In this document: piece by piece, positions 25,904 to 34,517 of the stretch
Layout of the letters: the number at the start of each line of letters is the position of its first letter
Numbering within the stretch: the stretch's first letter is position 1
Assembly: GCF_001278115.1 (NCBI RefSeq)
Contig: NZ_LIYD01000005.1
Location: 3,862,615 to 3,926,614 of the forward strand
Origin: Flavobacterium akiainvivens
GTDB taxonomy: Bacteria; Bacteroidota; Bacteroidia; Flavobacteriales; Flavobacteriaceae
Reading direction: 5' to 3'
DNA length: 64,000 nt
Translations under genes and position numbers: made by a program
The notes under the pieces: model-generated
Told to the model about the DNA's origin: nothing
The model's input: the letters and a program-made list of their open reading frames with translations, nothing else
Databases searched by the model: none

Positions 25904-27583
25904 ATGGCTAAGATTATAACCATGCCGCGCCTTAGCGATACCATGACCGAAGGTACCGTGGCTACGTGGCTAAAAAAAGTGGGTGATACCATTAAAGAAG
26001 GCGATATACTTGCCGAAATTGAAACAGACAAAGCAACTATGGAGTTTGAGGCATTTGATGCCGGAACCCTGCTTTATATAGGTGTACAGGAAGGCGATAC
26101 TGCCCCTGTAGACAGCGTTCTTGCCATTATAGGTAAAGAAGGCGAAGATTACAAAGCCCTTCTTGAAGGCAAAGGCGGTGCATCTGAAGAGAAAAAAGAA
26201 GAAGCACCTAAAGCTGAAGCCAAAGAAGAAAAAACGGAGGAAAAACCTGCTGAAGAGAAGAAAGAGGCTGCGCCAGCTGCTGCTGAACTTCCTAAAGGGG
26301 TTAAGGTGGTAACCATGCCACGCCTTAGCGATACCATGACTGAGGGTACTGTAGCTACATGGCTTAAAAAAGTGGGCGATACTGTTAAAGAAGGCGATAT
26401 TCTTGCTGAGATTGAAACAGACAAGGCTACTATGGAATTTGAGTCGTTTAACGAAGGTACACTGCTTTACGTGGGTATTCAGGAAGGCGAAAGCGCACCG
26501 GTTGACAGTGTGCTTGCTATCATAGGCCCTGCGGGTACTGATGTTAGCGGTATTGCTAAAGACGGTGCTGCTCCGGCTGCTGCCCCTGCAAAAGAGGAAA
26601 AAGCTGATGCTAAAACTGAAGAGAAAGCGGCTCCTGCTGCTGAGGCGCCTAAAGCTGAAGAAGCTGCCCCTGCCAACGATGGCGGAAGGGTGTTTGTTTC
26701 TCCGCTTGCGCGCAAAATTGCCAGCGATAAGGGCATTGATATTACTAAAGTAAAAGGTACAGGCGAAAACGGCCGTGTGGTTAAGAAAGATATTGAAAAC
26801 TACACTCCGGCTGCTGCTGCACCTGCGCCGGCTGCATCTGCGGAAGCTCCAGCTGCTAAAGCTCAGGCTCCAGCTGCACCTGCTTACACTCCTGTGGGCG
26901 AGGTTGCTACCGAAGAGGTTAAAAACAACCAGATGCGTAAGGTTATTGCCAAGCGCCTGGCTGAATCTAAATTTACTGCTCCGGAATACAGCCTTACCAT
27001 TGAGCTTGATATGGATAACGCCATTGCAAGCCGCGGTGTGATTAACTCAGTGCCGGATACTAAGGTGTCGTTTAACGATATGGTGATTAAGGCATGTGCT
27101 ATGGCACTGCGCAAGCACCCGCAAATCAACACCCAGTGGAAAGACGATGTTACCATTTACAACAAGCACATTAGTATAGGTGTTGCCGTTGCTGTAGAAG
27201 ATGGTCTTGTAGTGCCGGTACTTAAGTTTACCGATAACATGAGCCTTTCTCAAATAGGTGGCGCTGTTAAAGACCTTGCCGGTAAAGCACGTAACAAAAA
27301 GCTTACCCCGGCCGAGATGGATGGCAGTACATTTACTGTGTCTAACCTGGGTATGTTTGGCATACAGGAGTTTACTTCAATCATCAACCAGCCTAACTCG
27401 GCTATCCTTTCGGTAGGTGCTATCGTTCAGAAGCCGGTTGTGAAGAATGGCCAGATTGTAGTGGGCAACACCATGGTAGTAACCCTAACGTGCGACCACC
27501 GCACAATAGATGGCGCTACAGGTGCACAGTTCCTGCAAACGCTTAAGCAATACATAGAGAACCCAGTAACCATGCTTGCATAA
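25904..27583 (+). CDS. pdhC: Pyruvate dehydrogenase E2, dihydrolipoamide acetyltransferase
   Basis: The 559-residue core subunit transfers the acetyl group to CoA. Two lipoyl domains have the modified lysines in ETDKATME at Lys43 and about Lys174. They are joined by Ala/Pro/Glu/Lys-rich flexible linkers. A peripheral-subunit binding domain lies at about 263-300 (VFVSPLARKIASDKGID). The catalytic acetyltransferase domain ends with the active-site DHRTIDGATGAQF (His532, Asp536). It is in an operon with pdhA, closed by the terminator at 27607-27640. Confidence 0.93.
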   Translation: MAKIITMPRLSDTMTEGTVATWLKKVGDTIKEGDILAEIETDKATMEFEAFDAGTLLYIGVQEGDTAPVDSVLAIIGKEGEDYKALLEGKGGASEEKKEEAPKAEAKEEKTEEKPAEEKKEAAPAAAELPKGVKVVTMPRLSDTMTEGTVATWLKKVGDTVKEGDILAEIETDKATMEFESFNEGTLLYVGIQEGESAPVDSVLAIIGPAGTDVSGIAKDGAAPAAAPAKEEKADAKTEEKAAPAAEAPKAEEAAPANDGGRVFVSPLARKIASDKGIDITKVKGTGENGRVVKKDIENYTPAAAAPAPAASAEAPAAKAQAPAAPAYTPVGEVATEEVKNNQMRKVIAKRLAESKFTAPEYSLTIELDMDNAIASRGVINSVPDTKVSFNDMVIKACAMALRKHPQINTQWKDDVTIYNKHISIGVAVAVEDGLVVPVLKFTDNMSLSQIGGAVKDLAGKARNKKLTPAEMDGSTFTVSNLGMFGIQEFTSIINQPNSAILSVGAIVQKPVVKNGQIVVGNTMVVTLTCDHRTIDGATGAQFLQTLKQYIENPVTMLA

Positions 27584-27606
27584 GTTATAACGGTTTTTAA
27601 GATAAT

Positions 27607-27640
27607 AATACCCGCACTGAAAAGTGCGGGTATTTTTTTA
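27607..27640 (+). terminator. Rho-independent terminator of pdhA-pdhC
   Basis: A perfect 12-bp stem with a 4-base loop (27607-27618 / 27623-27634) is followed by a run of T. Confidence 0.88.
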
Positions 27641-27650
27641 TTTTAGGGGT

Positions 27651-28307
27651 ATGAAATTAAAAGAGCTTTTAGGGATTTACGATGATATGGAAAGGGCGCT
27701 TGCGGTACCCCACCGGGTTAAAAAGCTGCAGTTACTGTTTCCGGATAATTTAAATGCGTATGCTGATGATTTTCTGAAATTTGAAAATCTTACAGTGCTT
27801 GATATTCATGCCGGTTTAAACCATGTGCCTTATATCCCTGAACAGATAGCATCTCTTAAAAAGCTAAAGAAATTAAGCGTGCTTAACCTGCCATTTACAA
27901 AGCTGCCCGAATGGGTATTTGGTATGTCTAACCTGGAATATCTTATGCTTAGGGGGCATGAGGTTACTGTTTTGCCATCATCTGTAGGTAATTTACAACG
28001 CTTAAAAATACTTCGCATTGAAAACTGCGAAATTACTGCACTGCCGCCGGAAATTAAAACGCTTAAAAACCTTAAGCACCTGTCTCTTGTCCATACATGG
28101 GTCAGGGATTTAACGCTTGATGACCTGCCGCCTAATCTTACGGTGTTACACATTCCGTATGGAACAATGACTGATGCAGAACTGGATAAGGCTAAGACAT
28201 TTATACCTTCGTTAAAGATTCTGGTAACAACGTTTTCATGCTACAAATGGGGAGAGTATAGTCCTTTTCCAAAAGGGAGCGCGGCTGATGGAGCGGGTTC
28301 AGAATAA
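27651..28307 (+). CDS. Leucine-rich repeat protein
   Basis: The product has 218 residues from the ATG at 27651. Five or six leucine-rich repeats of the bacterial type cover most of it (LPFTKLPEWVFGMSNLEYLMLR, VTVLPSSVGNLQRLKILRIE, ITALPPEIKTLKNLKHLSL). There is no signal peptide. LRR arcs bind protein partners; the partner is unknown. The start was moved from 27624 because that position lies inside the terminator of the preceding operon. Only about 11 bases separate the terminator from the ATG, so the leader must be very short. Confidence 0.8.
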   Translation: MKLKELLGIYDDMERALAVPHRVKKLQLLFPDNLNAYADDFLKFENLTVLDIHAGLNHVPYIPEQIASLKKLKKLSVLNLPFTKLPEWVFGMSNLEYLMLRGHEVTVLPSSVGNLQRLKILRIENCEITALPPEIKTLKNLKHLSLVHTWVRDLTLDDLPPNLTVLHIPYGTMTDAELDKAKTFIPSLKILVTTFSCYKWGEYSPFPKGSAADGAGSE

Positions 28308-28399
28308 TACACCGGCCTTTGCTGTGGGATGTCGTTGTCTTAAAACGTTATACATTCATTATCTTTTTCATACCTTAGCCCTACAAACACAAAACTCCA

Positions 28400-29335
28400 A
28401 TGAAGAAAGCATTTGTTCTATTGCTGGCAGGCCTTGCACTGTCTTGCGCACCTAAAAAAGACTATACGGTAAAACAGGAATCGGTAGAGAAAACCATCAA
28501 ATTCCTGTCGGATGACGCGCTTAAAGGCCGTCTTGCCGGTAGCGAAGGGTTACAGACCGCCGCACAATACCTGGCTGATAATTTTAAGAAAAACGGTGTT
28601 AAGCCATACTTTACTACCTACTTTGATACGCTAAGCAATTACAAAGAAACTACCTACAACGTTATTGGCTATCTTGAGGGTACCGACCCTGAACTTAAAA
28701 AAGAGTTTGTGGTTTTTGGCGCGCATTATGACCACATAGGTGTTGCCGATAAGCCTGTAGATGGCGATAGTATTTACAACGGTGCTAATGATGATGCTTC
28801 AGGATGTACCGCGGTTTACGAACTGGTTAATTACTTCGCTAAAACCAAAAGCAACAAACGCAGTATACTGTTCTGCTATTTTTCGGCAGAGGAGGCAGGT
28901 TTGCTTGGTTCGCGCCACCTTGCGCCAAAGCTTAAGGAAAAAGGCTTTAATATTTATGCCATGCTTAACTTTGAAATGGTGGGCGTGCCTATGAAAAGCG
29001 AATCGATGCAGGCGTATGTTACCGGATGGGGTATGAGCAATATGGGCGACAAGATTAACGAATATGCGGGTAAAACTTTTGTGGGCAACCTGCCGGCTGA
29101 GGGTCAGTACCAGCTTTTCCGCCGTAGCGATAATTATAGCTTTTACCAGGAGTTTAATGTGCCAAGCCAAACCATTTGCACGTTTGACTTTACCAACTTT
29201 GACTATTACCACCATGTAAAAGACGAGTTTGCCAATATGGATGTGGTGCACATGACGGCTTTTATACAGCAGGTGCTGCCCGTTGTAAACAAAATGGTGA
29301 ATACCCCAACTAAAGAAATTGTACTTAAAAAATAA
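28400..29335 (+). CDS. Peptidase M28 family lipoprotein
   Basis: The product has 311 residues, with a lipoprotein signal peptide (LALSC, Cys16). It is a zinc aminopeptidase-type M28 domain with metal and catalytic residues visible: GAHYDHIG (residues 108-114), NGANDDASG (Asp131), FSAEEAGLLGS (Glu164-Glu165), LNFEMVG (Glu192) and a late His in YYHHVKDE. It acts in the cell envelope on exported peptides. It overlaps the following SDR gene by one base (TAATG), so the two are translationally coupled. The substrate is unknown. Confidence 0.9.
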   Translation: MKKAFVLLLAGLALSCAPKKDYTVKQESVEKTIKFLSDDALKGRLAGSEGLQTAAQYLADNFKKNGVKPYFTTYFDTLSNYKETTYNVIGYLEGTDPELKKEFVVFGAHYDHIGVADKPVDGDSIYNGANDDASGCTAVYELVNYFAKTKSNKRSILFCYFSAEEAGLLGSRHLAPKLKEKGFNIYAMLNFEMVGVPMKSESMQAYVTGWGMSNMGDKINEYAGKTFVGNLPAEGQYQLFRRSDNYSFYQEFNVPSQTICTFDFTNFDYYHHVKDEFANMDVVHMTAFIQQVLPVVNKMVNTPTKEIVLKK

Positions 29336-30009
29336 TGAAGAATGTTATTATAACCGGCACCAGCCGGGGTATAGGCTATGCACTGGCACTACAGTTTGCC
29401 AATGCAGGGCATAATGTATTGGCCATAAGCCGAAAAATGCCGCAGGAGCTGCTGGAGCATGAAAATATTACCTGCCTGAGCGCCGACCTGGCTGAGGGCA
29501 ATACAACCCCTGTAAGCGATTTTATTAAGGCTTCTTGGACTCATGCTGATGTTGTGATACATAATGCAGGAGCGCTTGTCTTAAAGCCCTTTGAGCAGAT
29601 TACAGCCGATGAGTTTGAATACATTTACAAAGTAAATGTTTTTGGTGTGGCGGCCTTAAACCGTGCCGTATTGCCGTTTATGCAGGCCGGTGGCCATGTG
29701 GTAAGCATTAGCAGTATGGGCGGGGTGCAGGGCACCATGAAGTTTGCGGGGTTATCGGCATACAGCTCAAGCAAGGGGGCGGTAACCATTATGAGCGAAC
29801 TGCTTGCTGAAGAATATAAAGAGCAGGGTGTAAGCTTTAACGTACTGGCACTGGGTGCAGTAAATACCGAGATGCTTCAGGAGGCGTTTCCAGGGTATGT
29901 GGCACCGCTACAGGCAGTACAAATGGCTGATTATATTTACAATTTTGCCCTTACGGGTAATACATATTTTAACGGAAAGGTATTGCAGGTAAGCAGCAGC
30001 ACGCCATAA
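29335..30009 (+). CDS. Short-chain dehydrogenase/reductase
   Basis: The 224-residue protein is a classical SDR. The cofactor motif TGTSRGIG is at residues 7-14, NAG at 77-79, and the catalytic Ser126/127, Tyr143 and Lys147 lie in YSSSK. It is an NAD(P)-dependent oxidoreductase of unknown substrate. It is coupled to the M28 gene (one-base overlap) and lies 2 bases before the SprT-like gene. Confidence 0.9.
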   Translation: MKNVIITGTSRGIGYALALQFANAGHNVLAISRKMPQELLEHENITCLSADLAEGNTTPVSDFIKASWTHADVVIHNAGALVLKPFEQITADEFEYIYKVNVFGVAALNRAVLPFMQAGGHVVSISSMGGVQGTMKFAGLSAYSSSKGAVTIMSELLAEEYKEQGVSFNVLALGAVNTEMLQEAFPGYVAPLQAVQMADYIYNFALTGNTYFNGKVLQVSSSTP

Positions 30010-30011
30010 AT

Positions 30012-30611
30012 ATGACAGATGTTTTAGCCAAATACATACCGGAGCACGCCGTAGCGCCCGTTTTTGAGCTTATAAAGCACTACGGCGTGCACCTTAAAAT
30101 TGTTAATGAGCGCGTTACCCGCCACGGCGATTACCATCGCGATGCTTCCGGCTACCATCGTATTACGGTTAATGCCAGTCTTAATAAATACCGTTTTCTT
30201 ATCACATTGGTGCACGAAATTGCCCACCTTGCAGCTTTCGAAAAATTTGGGCGTAACATAAAGCCCCATGGCGATGAGTGGAAGCTTACTTTCCGCAACC
30301 TGATGGTGCCATTTATACGGCCTGAAATTTTTCCTAACCACCTGCTGCCGCTTTTGGCACGGCACTTCCGCAACCCCAAGGCCAGTAGTGACACTGATGC
30401 CACGTTGTCTTTGGCACTAAAACAATTTGACGAAAAAGAGGGCGACAAGCACTACATTTTCCAGGTGCCTTACGGCGCGCTGTTCCGTATTCACAACGGT
30501 AAAATATTTAAAAAAGGGGCGCAGCGCGTAAAGCGTTTTGAGTGTGAAGAGGTTAGCACCGGCAGGATGTTTCTTTTTAACCCTAATGCTGAGGTTGAAA
30601 TTTTGCCATAG
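30012..30611 (+). CDS. SprT-like zinc metalloprotease-domain protein
   Basis: The product has 199 residues. The zinc-binding HExxH motif is HEIAH (His68-Glu69-His72), with a third ligand candidate His86 in KPHGDEW. The surrounding sequence fits the SprT-like domain (eukaryotic relatives repair DNA-protein crosslinks), and a small C-terminal domain (YIFQVPYGALFRIHNGKIF, KRFECEE) follows. It is cytoplasmic. It is last in the M28-SDR-SprT operon. Function in bacteria is not established. Confidence 0.85.
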   Translation: MTDVLAKYIPEHAVAPVFELIKHYGVHLKIVNERVTRHGDYHRDASGYHRITVNASLNKYRFLITLVHEIAHLAAFEKFGRNIKPHGDEWKLTFRNLMVPFIRPEIFPNHLLPLLARHFRNPKASSDTDATLSLALKQFDEKEGDKHYIFQVPYGALFRIHNGKIFKKGAQRVKRFECEEVSTGRMFLFNPNAEVEILP

Positions 30612-30721
30612 CCAAAAAAATATTTGGTGTGTTTTGATTTTAACACTTTCTGTTAAAATTAACTTAATTTAACAAAACGTGAGCAATATCGCGGTATATT
30701 TAGGAAAAATTAAGCTATGTT

Positions 30722-33700
30722 ATGAAATACACCTTACCAACCAGGGCGAAATTCGCCTGTTTCCTCGTGCTCTTCACTTTCCTCAATGCATTTGCCCAGT
30801 TACCTGATTTTACGCTTACGGTTACACCCACCGCGCAAACCTGTTTGGGTAACGGCTCACTTGCTTTTTCGGTAACCGGAAACGACCCAGGGGCAACTAT
30901 GTCATATTCGGTTTACCTGTTGCCCAACACCACTACGCCTATATCAATTGTTACCACACCTACTTTGGGCGGTTTAACAGCCGGCAGCTACCAGGTAGTG
31001 GCCACGCAAACACTGGGGGGCGTTAGCAATACAAGTACCGCTAACGTTACCATTGCAAATAATGTGGTTTCGCTTGCCTACACGCTTGTGCCCACGGCAG
31101 TGCGATGTGGTACCGATGGTAAAATCACTGTACAGGTTAACACCGGAACGGCAGTGAACTATGAAATTATTTCGGGCCCGCTAACGGTGCCGCTGCAAAC
31201 CTCAAATGTATTTAGCAACCTGCCTGTAGGCACCTATCAGGTACGTGTATATGATGCCTGTGGCGAAGCAGTTGTTACTACCATACAGCTCACGCAGCTT
31301 AACCCCGGATTTACTGTTGCTACCGGTGGGGTTATAAATGCGCTGCTGCCGTCGTGTACTACAGTACAGGTGGGTAACCACTATAATGTCGGGGCTAACC
31401 TAAATATATTTTATCCGCTAACGGCCCAGTTTACTGTATTTCCTCCGGGTGGCGGCACCCCTACCGTAGTAACCGGTACTGCGGCCGGCGATGCTGTAGA
31501 GGGCGATGCCACGGCTGTAATACCTTTTTATTATGACCAGCAGTATACTTATAATGTTGTTATAACCGATGCCTGCGGTAATACTTACACCCGCAACAAC
31601 AACATAGTTAATGCCGAACTTTCGCTAAGTGTTGAAACAGATTTTCCTAACTGTACCGATGCTTATTTTACACTTACGCCGGCTATTTATATGCCGCCCT
31701 ATACCCTTACATTTACGGCAGCACCCGATGGTTTTGACCCTGAAGAATTTAACAGTAGCCACCCTACATTTACAGATGGTTCTGCCACTTATGGCAATAC
31801 CGTACCTACCGGAGATTATGCTGTTTCTATAACCGATGCGTGCGGCCATACTGCCACGCTTGAGTTTGAGGTAACCCCGCCTGATGTTAGCCCGTCAATA
31901 GTAGGGTCGGCTGCTTGTGGCAGCACCGAAGGAAATATTACTATTACCATACCTGCCCGTATAATAACGGTTGCCATTATAACCCAGGCGCCTGATGCTT
32001 ATGAGCCCGTATTGCCAAACGATGTTTCGGGTTTTATTAATGCATTTGGTGCGCTTGAGCTTACAGGTATGCCTATAGGTATGTATGAGTTTTATCTTGA
32101 AGATGCGTGTGGCGAAGAGTATACCGAAACATTTCTTTTAACACCATCCGGTGGACCTACTAACCTTACTATTGTGCAAAGGCCCGGATGTGCCGAAGGC
32201 GAAGGTTCTGTAAGGATTTCTGTAGGGCCTGGTATAGCCCTGGAGCAGGTTTTAATCACAGATGCGCCTGATGCTTTTACAGAAACCCTGCCGTATGATT
32301 TGTCATCTTATATTGTGGGCAGTGTATCGCCTCCGTCAGCGTTTATGAACAGCCTTCCTGAAGGTGTGTATACGTTTTTGGTAACCGATGGTTGTGGCGT
32401 GGTGCGCGAACAGGAATTTACCGTAAACGGCTATCATGAAACCCAGAATGATTTTACTGTATTGCCATTGTGCCATGCGTTTCACCTTCAGGTAAACCAT
32501 ACTGCTACTACGGGTGTAAACCTGCCGTCGTTCTTTTTGCAGCGTTACAACCCTATAACCGGCACATGGGGCCACCCGGAAACCAACGTTGCCTACACAG
32601 ATGGCACGCTGCCTACTATAACCAACTCAAGGCTGCTTACCAATAACTTTCTTAACCTTAACGTAATGGCTACAGGCGATTTCAGGGTTATCAAGGTGTA
32701 TTATGTATACAGCAACGGCAGCTCTTCTAACTTTAGGTGTATGCACGAGGTGGCCAACTTTACTTTTGATGATGCGCCCGAAATTACCGATGCTTATACT
32801 TTTCCGTGTGCGGGAGGTACTAACGAAGTGATTATAGAAGCCACCGGCGTTGCACCGCTAACCTACAGCATTACCTCTAAAAACGGCGATGAAAGCTTTG
32901 TAATAAATAACGGTACAAGCAACCTGTTTTCGGGGTTGGAGTCGGCTACTTATAACTTCAGGGTAGTTGATTACTGCGGAAACATACGTAACATACAGTT
33001 TGACATTAATGCGCTTGAGCCTACGCAAATTGAGGCCCTGGGCTTTTGCGAAGGCGAAGACAGCAGCCTTGTTATAGACGAATTTGATTTTCTTACATAC
33101 GAATGGTATGCACAGGATAACCCGGGTGTAATATTAAGCACAACGGGCACGCTACAGTTCCCGGCATTTAGTTCTACTGACGATGCAGGTACTTACATAT
33201 TACATATAACTTATGATGTTAACCCTGACTCGTGCCTTAACCAAACGCTGGAATATGAAGTAGCGCCTAATACATTGCCAAACGCCGGTACAGATGCCGC
33301 AGCAGCACTTTGTAATGAGGGCGAAATTGTAAACCTTGAAAGCTACCTTACCGGCACGTTTGATACCGGCGGTACCTGGACGGAAACAACGCCAAGCGGC
33401 GCGCTTACCGGTAACCAGTTTGATACCGATGGGCTTAGTGCGGGTGTTTATACCTTTACCTACAGTGTGGGTGGCGTGTGTGGCCTGAGCGATGAGGCTA
33501 CGCTAACCCTTACCCTTAAAAATATTCCAGTGGCGCCGGTACTAACGCCTGTTGCCGCAGTGTGCGAAACAGAGAACGTACAGCTTTTTGCCGAAACCGT
33601 TCTGGGGGCTACATACCACTGGGATGGCCCTAACGGCTATACATCTACAGCACAAAACCCATTACTGGCACAGGCCACCCCGGGCATGAGCGGAAACTAT

Positions 33701-34501
33701 TCGGCTTATGTAACGGTAGATGGCTGTGTGTCGCCTATTGCATCAGTATCGGTAACCGTTAATGCCACACCGCAGTTTAGCCTTGAGGGTGCTGTAGAAA
33801 TTTGTGAAGGGCAAAGCACGGTTGTTACTGTAGTGCCTGCAAACTTTACCGATGCACAGGCCACTTATGCGTGGTATGAAGAGGGTATGCCAATGGGTAT
33901 AGCCACAGCAGGTATTGAAATATTTACACCGGGCGAATACCAGGTTACTGCTACGGTAAACGGCTGTGAGGCTACCCGTATGATAATTGTAACGCTTAAT
34001 ACCGATGCCTTTAGCTTTGAGCTTGAAGCCGGGTGCGTAAACGAAAACTACATCATATCTGTAATAAACCCTGTGGGTGTAGATGCCAATGCCGTTTATG
34101 AATGGGTAAACCCTGACGGCAGTACCCACAACGGCGGTGCCGAATATGATATAAGCGAAGGCGCTACCGGAGAATACTCGGTAACCATTACAAGCGCCGA
34201 TGGCTGTTTTGTTACCCAAAGTATACAGGTAGATAATACCTTCTGTAAAATACCAAGGGGTATATCGCCAAACGGAGATGAATTTAACAACAACTTTGAC
34301 CTGAGCAACCTTGATGTGCAGCACCTGGTTATTTTTAACCGCTATGGCCTTAAGGTGTATGAAGCCAATAATTATATTGACGAATGGCACGGGCAAAGCG
34401 ATAAGGGAGAATTGCCTACCGGTACCTACTATTATGTGGCTACACTAAGCGCCGGAATGAAAAAGACCGGATGGGTGTACCTGCAGCGTGAAGCGAAATA
34501 A
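30722..34501 (+). CDS. Giant T9SS type B cargo protein (gliding-motility-associated C-terminal domain)
   Basis: The product has 1259 residues, with a signal peptide (ending NAFAQ). At least five Ig-like or SprB-type repeat units follow (recurring CGxxYTxNFLLTP-like and TDACGHTATLEFEVTP-like endings with paired cysteines). More Ig-like segments (GTFDTGGTWTETTPSG, CETENVQLFAET) come next. The C-terminal T9SS type B sorting domain reads CKIPRGISPNGDEFNNNFD ... NRYGLKVYEANN ... LPTGTYYYVATL ... GWVYLQREAK. It is secreted by T9SS and probably a surface adhesin. The promoter box TATATTTA is at 30695-30702. It is followed 16 bases later by a paralogue. Confidence 0.9.
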   Translation: MKYTLPTRAKFACFLVLFTFLNAFAQLPDFTLTVTPTAQTCLGNGSLAFSVTGNDPGATMSYSVYLLPNTTTPISIVTTPTLGGLTAGSYQVVATQTLGGVSNTSTANVTIANNVVSLAYTLVPTAVRCGTDGKITVQVNTGTAVNYEIISGPLTVPLQTSNVFSNLPVGTYQVRVYDACGEAVVTTIQLTQLNPGFTVATGGVINALLPSCTTVQVGNHYNVGANLNIFYPLTAQFTVFPPGGGTPTVVTGTAAGDAVEGDATAVIPFYYDQQYTYNVVITDACGNTYTRNNNIVNAELSLSVETDFPNCTDAYFTLTPAIYMPPYTLTFTAAPDGFDPEEFNSSHPTFTDGSATYGNTVPTGDYAVSITDACGHTATLEFEVTPPDVSPSIVGSAACGSTEGNITITIPARIITVAIITQAPDAYEPVLPNDVSGFINAFGALELTGMPIGMYEFYLEDACGEEYTETFLLTPSGGPTNLTIVQRPGCAEGEGSVRISVGPGIALEQVLITDAPDAFTETLPYDLSSYIVGSVSPPSAFMNSLPEGVYTFLVTDGCGVVREQEFTVNGYHETQNDFTVLPLCHAFHLQVNHTATTGVNLPSFFLQRYNPITGTWGHPETNVAYTDGTLPTITNSRLLTNNFLNLNVMATGDFRVIKVYYVYSNGSSSNFRCMHEVANFTFDDAPEITDAYTFPCAGGTNEVIIEATGVAPLTYSITSKNGDESFVINNGTSNLFSGLESATYNFRVVDYCGNIRNIQFDINALEPTQIEALGFCEGEDSSLVIDEFDFLTYEWYAQDNPGVILSTTGTLQFPAFSSTDDAGTYILHITYDVNPDSCLNQTLEYEVAPNTLPNAGTDAAAALCNEGEIVNLESYLTGTFDTGGTWTETTPSGALTGNQFDTDGLSAGVYTFTYSVGGVCGLSDEATLTLTLKNIPVAPVLTPVAAVCETENVQLFAETVLGATYHWDGPNGYTSTAQNPLLAQATPGMSGNYSAYVTVDGCVSPIASVSVTVNATPQFSLEGAVEICEGQSTVVTVVPANFTDAQATYAWYEEGMPMGIATAGIEIFTPGEYQVTATVNGCEATRMIIVTLNTDAFSFELEAGCVNENYIISVINPVGVDANAVYEWVNPDGSTHNGGAEYDISEGATGEYSVTITSADGCFVTQSIQVDNTFCKIPRGISPNGDEFNNNFDLSNLDVQHLVIFNRYGLKVYEANNYIDEWHGQSDKGELPTGTYYYVATLSAGMKKTGWVYLQREAK

Positions 34502-34517
34502 GAAATAAACAATTGCT

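Noticed and set aside
33743..34396. Antisense frame (217 codons) inside the giant T9SS gene
   Set aside because: It is a shadow of the conserved sorting domain; the same shadow appears at the paralogue (37133-37714).
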